Part shown: positions 58,113 to 64,000 of the stretch, piece after piece
Layout of the letters: each line of letters opens with the position of its first letter
How positions within the stretch are numbered: the stretch's first letter is position 1
NCBI GenBank assembly: GCA_007844125.1
Contig: CM017573.1
Span: 4,422,230 to 4,486,229, forward strand
Source: Sinonovacula constricta
Taxonomy: Eukaryota > Mollusca > Bivalvia > Cardiida > Solecurtidae
Length of the DNA stretch: 64,000 bases
Direction of reading: 5' to 3'
Notes under the pieces: generated by a model
The model's input: only the letters and a program-made list of their open reading frames with translations
What the model was told of the DNA's origin: nothing
The model's database searches: none
Program-made: the position numbers and the translations under genes

Positions 58113-58903
58113 GTTGAAACTGTAGTGAAGATAAAGTATCGTTATATAATTCTGTCTTTTGCTGGATTTATTCCGGCTTGCTTTCTAACCACACTGTCGA
58201 CTGTAAGTTCACCGCTGTATGAAAGAATAAACAAATATATATTTTTTGGCACGTTTACAAACAGGTTCTTCCGGGTACATAAGTCGTTATTGAACACCGG
58301 CACTATCACGACTGGAAAGACACACACACACAAAATCTCTTTTTTGTTGGGGTTAAAGGAAGTGGGTAATTTACTTCTTTACAGCTTTGAATTTACTATA
58401 GTCATAATTTTAAAGTGAAGTAGGATATTATAATACGCAGGGCAACAGGTGTCACGGTCTGATGTTTCTACCGTGCTTAAAATTCTCTGTCTAGTGTTAG
58501 CATGCGCCAGATTGCTATTTTTAACTACGCGTGCTGAAATTTCCGACCATTCCATGCTGATGTCAAAAAGTGTTTATGGTTAATATTTTGAGGCTTAAAA
58601 CACGTATATAAGGATCTGTGACATTATCAGTATATTTCCAGTGGTTTACTATGTACTAGTCCTAATGTGATCATCGATCCTTGTCTGCACTTGGAATAAA
58701 GATATCAGGCAACCATGAATCGCATTTTTGATCTTCAGTTGCATGCAAAAACTTGATGGTCCACCAAAGTTCAAGTAAAAACCCCTACCCCACAAGTCGA
58801 ACCGGTCATACATTTTTTCTCGAGCAATGACCTTTTCACGTAAACTTTGTAGATCGTGTAGATATAATCACGGGTATCTTCAACCTCTAAGACTGTCATA
58901 TGC

Positions 58904-59062
58904 TTAGCCGCCTCGACCCGTTGCTGCTAGATCCATGAGGCCATCTGGCACGTGTACAATGTCCGCTGTGTGTAATGACTCCGCTTTCCACTGCCCCACT
59001 AACAAGCTTTGTCGGCACTCATCTGCGTTGATCGTTACTAGCCGAGGTGTTTCGATTGTTTG
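58904..59062 (-). other. Orphan 52-residue open segment
   Basis: On the minus strand a frame between two stops reads TPRLVTINADECRQSLLVGQ, then WKAESLHTADIVHVPDGLMD and ends in GRGG. The composition is protein-like, unlike its AT-rich surroundings, and the region has more CpG. It may be the last part of a decayed transposon or gene. I recognise no family and no ATG precedes it in frame. Confidence 0.25.
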
Positions 59063-60799
59063 TCACAGTTGTACCCCAATCAAGGTACACAGTAGATTTA
59101 CAGTGTACTTAAAAGTGAACATTTTTTCAGGTCATGACAAAATGTTGAAAAAGGTGCAAACAAGAATTTTGTTGCTTTATAATAAGGAGTTTTTCTGTGT
59201 GTGAAAATATATTGGGGTCACAGCTATGGCATTGATTCTGATATAGAAGAGAGCAAACATGCAATTATAAGTTATACCCAAACAAAATAAAAACACCACG
59301 ATCAAAAGTTTACAGGATAGAACTTCATTTAAAAACAAACATTAAGAATATATTGCAAGAATAACATATACCCTATAAAACATATACGTAACGGTATCTG
59401 AAATAAAATGCTTTTTTATAAATCTGATTACATATCACTTAAAATAATTAATTGTGATTACGAAGTGAGTAAATAACTTCCGTTTTAGCAAATAAAGTTA
59501 CATATAAAATAAGCTATATAATGTGGACAACAAAATAAACTGTCTTGTTTCAATGCATTGTCTTTAATATCTTCAATACTTTGAGCAGACAACTGGACCT
59601 TTCTTTTGAAATAAAACCGAAATAAGCGAAAATGCCAAAACACCGAGAATAAAAAAATGTAAGGAACATGTATGTAAATAAATCCTATACACAAGAGAGA
59701 CTTAAAATAATTGTTTCTAAATGCAATAGCTGATTGTTAATGATTGCTTGCAGTCATAAGAAATAGCTTTCTTTTAGCAAATATCTGAGAAGCAATAACA
59801 ATTTACCGTTAGCAATAGATAATCATTAATGCAAATTGCTAATATATCGCTACTTTAGTACATTTAGATAATGATATTAGTATTAAAAAACCTTTAAGAA
59901 ATTTGACCAAATTGTATGATAAAACGGAACTTTTGTTAAAGGACAATACACTTTGTATAATATTACACTTTATAACAATGTTGTAAAGGCGCTGCATAGC
60001 TTAATTGCGAAGTGTTAATGCATACAATTTTCACTTGACCACTACAGGAATATTGTAGACCAGTTCCGAAGATATCGTTGACAAGACCTGAATCATGTGA
60101 ATGTATTAGTCAAACTTTATCATTGTCTAGTTGTGCGTAAATTTCTCAGCTGAACAAGACATGGTTGCTTGGTGAACATGGTAACGATTATTAACCGTCG
60201 TGTACTGAACAGCTTATCTCTTTTGTAATGTTTCTAATACAAAGACTCAAATGATATTTGAGTTTATGTTAAACACTTCGCTACCGGATTCTGTCTGAGA
60301 ACTAGATTATATTTGTATAAAAGAATTTTCAATGCGGCAATTGAAATAAAAATAAACACAAAACGGGGATCTAGGTCAAGGTAACAATGGAGTATAGTAG
60401 GCACACCTTTTCCTATGCTTTATTAATAATACCCCCATGAGTACACGGTGCCAAGATCTTAATTTACTTGTATTGCTTTGTCTGGTACAATAATTCATTT
60501 ACGGGAATTTGATAAGCAAAGACATAGTATATCCATTAAGAGAAAATAAAAACTCCGATAATGTGATATATTCTTCTATAGTATCAATACAGAAGTTTGT
60601 TGTTTCTGAAAACGTACTCAAAACCAAGGAAAACACTAAAGCATTGAAGTTTTCGTGTTTTTTCCACATTTATGATAAGTTTATATTGTCAGTCAGCAGC
60701 ATGCAGGAGGTCTAACATCGTAAAATGAATTACCTTACCATGTTTATTTTTAGGGCTGTTACTTGCTATTTGGATTTGTATATTACTTTACAGAATACT

Positions 60800-60960
60800 T
60801 TCCCCTCTCCGCGTGGGTTCGAGTCCCGGTCAGGTTGATATCTTTCATGTGGGGAGGTTTTCCAGCTAATTTGTAGTTAGCCGGTGGTTCTTCCCAGATA
60901 TAGGTCTGGGGTATTCCATCACAATATTTAACTGGACGTTGCCAATACATGTATGACAAT
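60800..60960 (+). repeat. tRNA-derived SINE, family 1
   Basis: Plus-strand copy with a good B box (GTGGGTTCGAGTCCCGGTCA), body (GTGGGGAGGTTTTCCAGCTA) and a diverged tail. A tetranucleotide array follows within 30 bases. Confidence 0.8.
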
Positions 60961-60985
60961 ACTTGTGTCGGTGCGATGTAACAAA

Positions 60986-61136
<151 letters not shown>

Positions 61137-64000
61137 ATACTTTCATGATAGGCAATTACAGATTTAATAAGTGTACTAGAATATTCAAACTAGATGTGTC
61201 TCGAAAAGTCAGAAGATGCCGTTTCAAATTTAAATGTTATAGCAATGATTTATTTCATTTATCCATACACAGATACAACTTCAGCTCATTTCGAAATGAC
61301 TTCCGTTTTGGAATTACTGCCTACGTATGGTGACTTTTTATATCTCTATAAACTATCACTTTCACTGACATTTGACAAATATCATATTAAGACACCGTAC
61401 AAGAATTCAATTACTGTTAAATTATAATCATACGAATGCATAAAGAAATTCTCCCGTTCTTCTGTCAAAGCCTATCAAACATTTGAAGAGAAAAAAATCG
61501 TTTTTTTTTCCTTTATTTTTTTCTTCTTAAAAATCGACGTCTTGCACTTTGTCTTTTATTTTATTTGTCTGCGTTTACTCTAGCGACTTAACTCAAACTG
61601 GGCAATAAAAATGTACGTTTTGTATCCACAGCTGTCTAGGAGTGATATATGTATCTGTAACTGAATAGAAAATCTAAATAAAAACAATTAAAAAACAAAC
61701 AAACATTAAGTTAAAATTTGATCAACGTCATTCATTTGCAGAAATGCTCTTAATTCAAAATACTATTAATTTGTGTACATCAATTAACAATAAAATTATA
61801 TATTGAAGAATGATGGCAGAAATTTAGGCCGTTAATATGTCAGTTCAGTTAATTAGATGGAAGCGTTCGATTGAATAATAATTTTATATACAGAATAACC
61901 GATTAAAAGGATGAAGTTGTGTAAATAGTACATGTATATTTAAACATGATAGCAGGTCTTAGTACAGTTCTAAATTTTTCCATACTTAGGACTGACATAT
62001 GTTCCGTATAAAGGCATATATTAATCTCGCCCTTTTTATCAAGAATGCATCCTTAGTAAGAAGGAACATAAGCGTTAATAAGACATAAAGTTCATTCTCT
62101 AGTGTTATTTCTTTTATGTCTTTTATAATGCAACTATCACACAAAAAGCTTAATAAATTGTCATTTTTATTTCTTCTCTTCCATATTAATAACTAAACCT
62201 GATACTATATTTGTATATTGTATTTATAATACGATGATGTACATGAGCACAAATCTGAATAAAAATATGTTCTGTTCTGTTCTGTAAGATATATATATTA
62301 CATTTCTCGAAATACATTTACATAATTTTATCGCATTTGTTAAAAGCTTAATCATTTAAAATGAAGCAAACTTCGTATTTCACAATAGAAAATAGGTGAG
62401 TTTAAGAAGTGCTTAAATTTCCATCGTACCGAGGAATACAGAAACTATTAAATGTGAAAGCCACCTTATAGCTAGCGATAAACTTGCCAGACATATATAT
62501 TAGAGACCTAATTCAAAACGGGAATATAGTAGTTTTTTTATCTTGTAGTGTAGTATGTTTCTAGGCGATAGATTAAGATATGTAAACTTGTCATTTTTTT
62601 ATTTATTTATTTGGGGTTTTACGGCAGACAAGTATATTAGAGACCTAATTCAAAACGGGAATATAGTAGTTTTTTATCGTGTGGTGTAGTATGTGTTACC
62701 TATGAGACAGATTAAGACTTAAATCAAAAAGTTAAAAAAAAGTACGGTAGATTTAATGATTTCTTAATATAATTTGTCTCCTACTTCTGATATTACGAGA
62801 AATTAAGGCGTTTTTTTTTTCATAATTATAACTATTTATTTTTATAACTCAATATTTGAAAATTATTTTATCCTAAACATATCTGATTAAACTGTTAGCA
62901 AAATTATTCATTAAATGTGTATCAGTGATGTTATTTTTATCGGTCATGTTTTGGGCAAACAGTGGTCAAAATACCATGTGTACACTTATTGCAAATATAG
63001 GCATACAACGATGATTTATAGATACTATGATAAATTGATAAATGGCGAGTGGCATAGCTTTATAAATAGTACAATCGGCTTGTAGGAGAGGTACAATCGG
63101 AACACCTCGGATAATTCACGAATCATCTCATGACCATGAAATGTTTGTATTTTAATAACATGGCAATACCAATTGGTCAAAACACACTGCACAATTCTAT
63201 TAGTGTCTATCATTTGCACCATTGTTTATTTATGCCGGTAGATCATTAATAATTGTCCAAGATTACATGTATTTTTCATCTCTGATTTGTATTTATCTTA
63301 AAGGGACGAATTCATAATTAAATCGGACACTGTTTATACTGGCATCCATGTTATAATTAGTCCAAGCTTATGAAAATCCTTGCTATGGGAACATGCATCC
63401 CTATTTAAAGTTTATGATGGGATATTTTTCATTTTCACCGTTTGTGAGAAAAAGCTATTCACGAAGTTTGAAGTTGGAGGGCCCCACAAACCAGGATTAA
63501 GCACACCCGGTCGGTCCTTATGCCGATTGACCTTACCAATGCGGTTACTGTTGAGTTTTCTCTTTGTGTGCAATGTCTCGTGTGATTTTGTCACCTTTAC
63601 ATGTTCTCTCTATGCCTTTTTCAATTAGGTGATTCAAATGTAAATATATGTGGTAATTCTCATAGGATCTTTTCTTATTATCCTGGAGCTCAGGCTATTC
63701 ATTCACTATTTTTCATAAAGGAAATAGATACCCAAGATTTAATTGCTTCAATACAAACATCCTGACAGAGATAAAGCAATATAACGTTACTCATATGAGT
63801 ATTTTAACATATATAACGATTTGAAAAGGCACAGAATATGGAATTCTGATGTGAGACAGTTGTTCAAGATACAACAAAACTGAGACGAGACACAGTAAAA
63901 ATAGAGCAAACTCAACAGTTGCCGCTATAAAGTCAAGCCGAAAGTTAAATATTATTATCTTTCTTCTGGAAGGGGTGTGTGGGGTGGGTGGGTGATTGTG

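Noticed and set aside
63380..63628. 82-codon frame near the right end
   Set aside because: Overlapping open frames on both strands and no motif I recognise; not enough to call a gene.

Overview
This window is eukaryotic genomic DNA, most likely from a bivalve mollusc. The evidence is long AT-rich introns with GT-AG junctions, no operons, and many tRNA-derived SINEs, short inverted-repeat transposons, minisatellites and tetranucleotide arrays. The repeats at 28.4-29.9 kb and 32.9-33.7 kb resemble families I associate with bivalve introns. That placement rests on recall and repeat style, so the species is unknown.

Three protein-coding genes can be supported. (1) On the minus strand, two exons (9667-9520 and 8485-8282) encode the N-terminal part of a Milton/TRAK kinesin adaptor. 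The rest of that gene lies beyond the left edge. (2) On the plus strand, 17930-40143 holds an apparently complete 23-exon NBR1, a selective-autophagy receptor. Its order is PB1 domain, ZZ zinc finger, basic coiled coil, FW (four-tryptophan) domain, LC3-interacting motif, amphipathic helix, aromatic/proline repeat and C-terminal UBA domain, about 1,271 residues after allowing for two one-base frame breaks. (3) On the minus strand, 58112-46718 holds a 7-exon gene for a secreted protein of about 500 residues, with a signal peptide, cysteine-rich N-terminal segments and two von Willebrand factor A (vWA) domains. I do not recognise its exact orthologue.

Layout: 1-8281 is a TRAK intron carrying SINEs and TIR elements. 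9668-17929 is the TRAK 5' side and intergenic DNA with an 84-bp tandem repeat, a TTAA-flanked element and a 48-bp minisatellite. 17930-40143 is NBR1. 40144-46717 is the NBR1 3' UTR and convergent intergenic space with 53-bp and 32-bp tandem arrays. 46718-58112 is the vWA gene, whose introns hold a 1.6-kb satellite, a polypurine tract and nested transposons. 58113-64000 has no gene I can support.

The genes are unrelated in function. The most notable observations are three apparent one-base (+1) frame breaks in otherwise well-preserved coding exons, each in or next to a run of G. Others are a small TIR transposon nested inside a TTAA-type element, a 107-bp array built across a SINE/hAT-like junction, and an aromatic-Pro-Pro repeat in NBR1. 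I found no previously undescribed multi-gene system.
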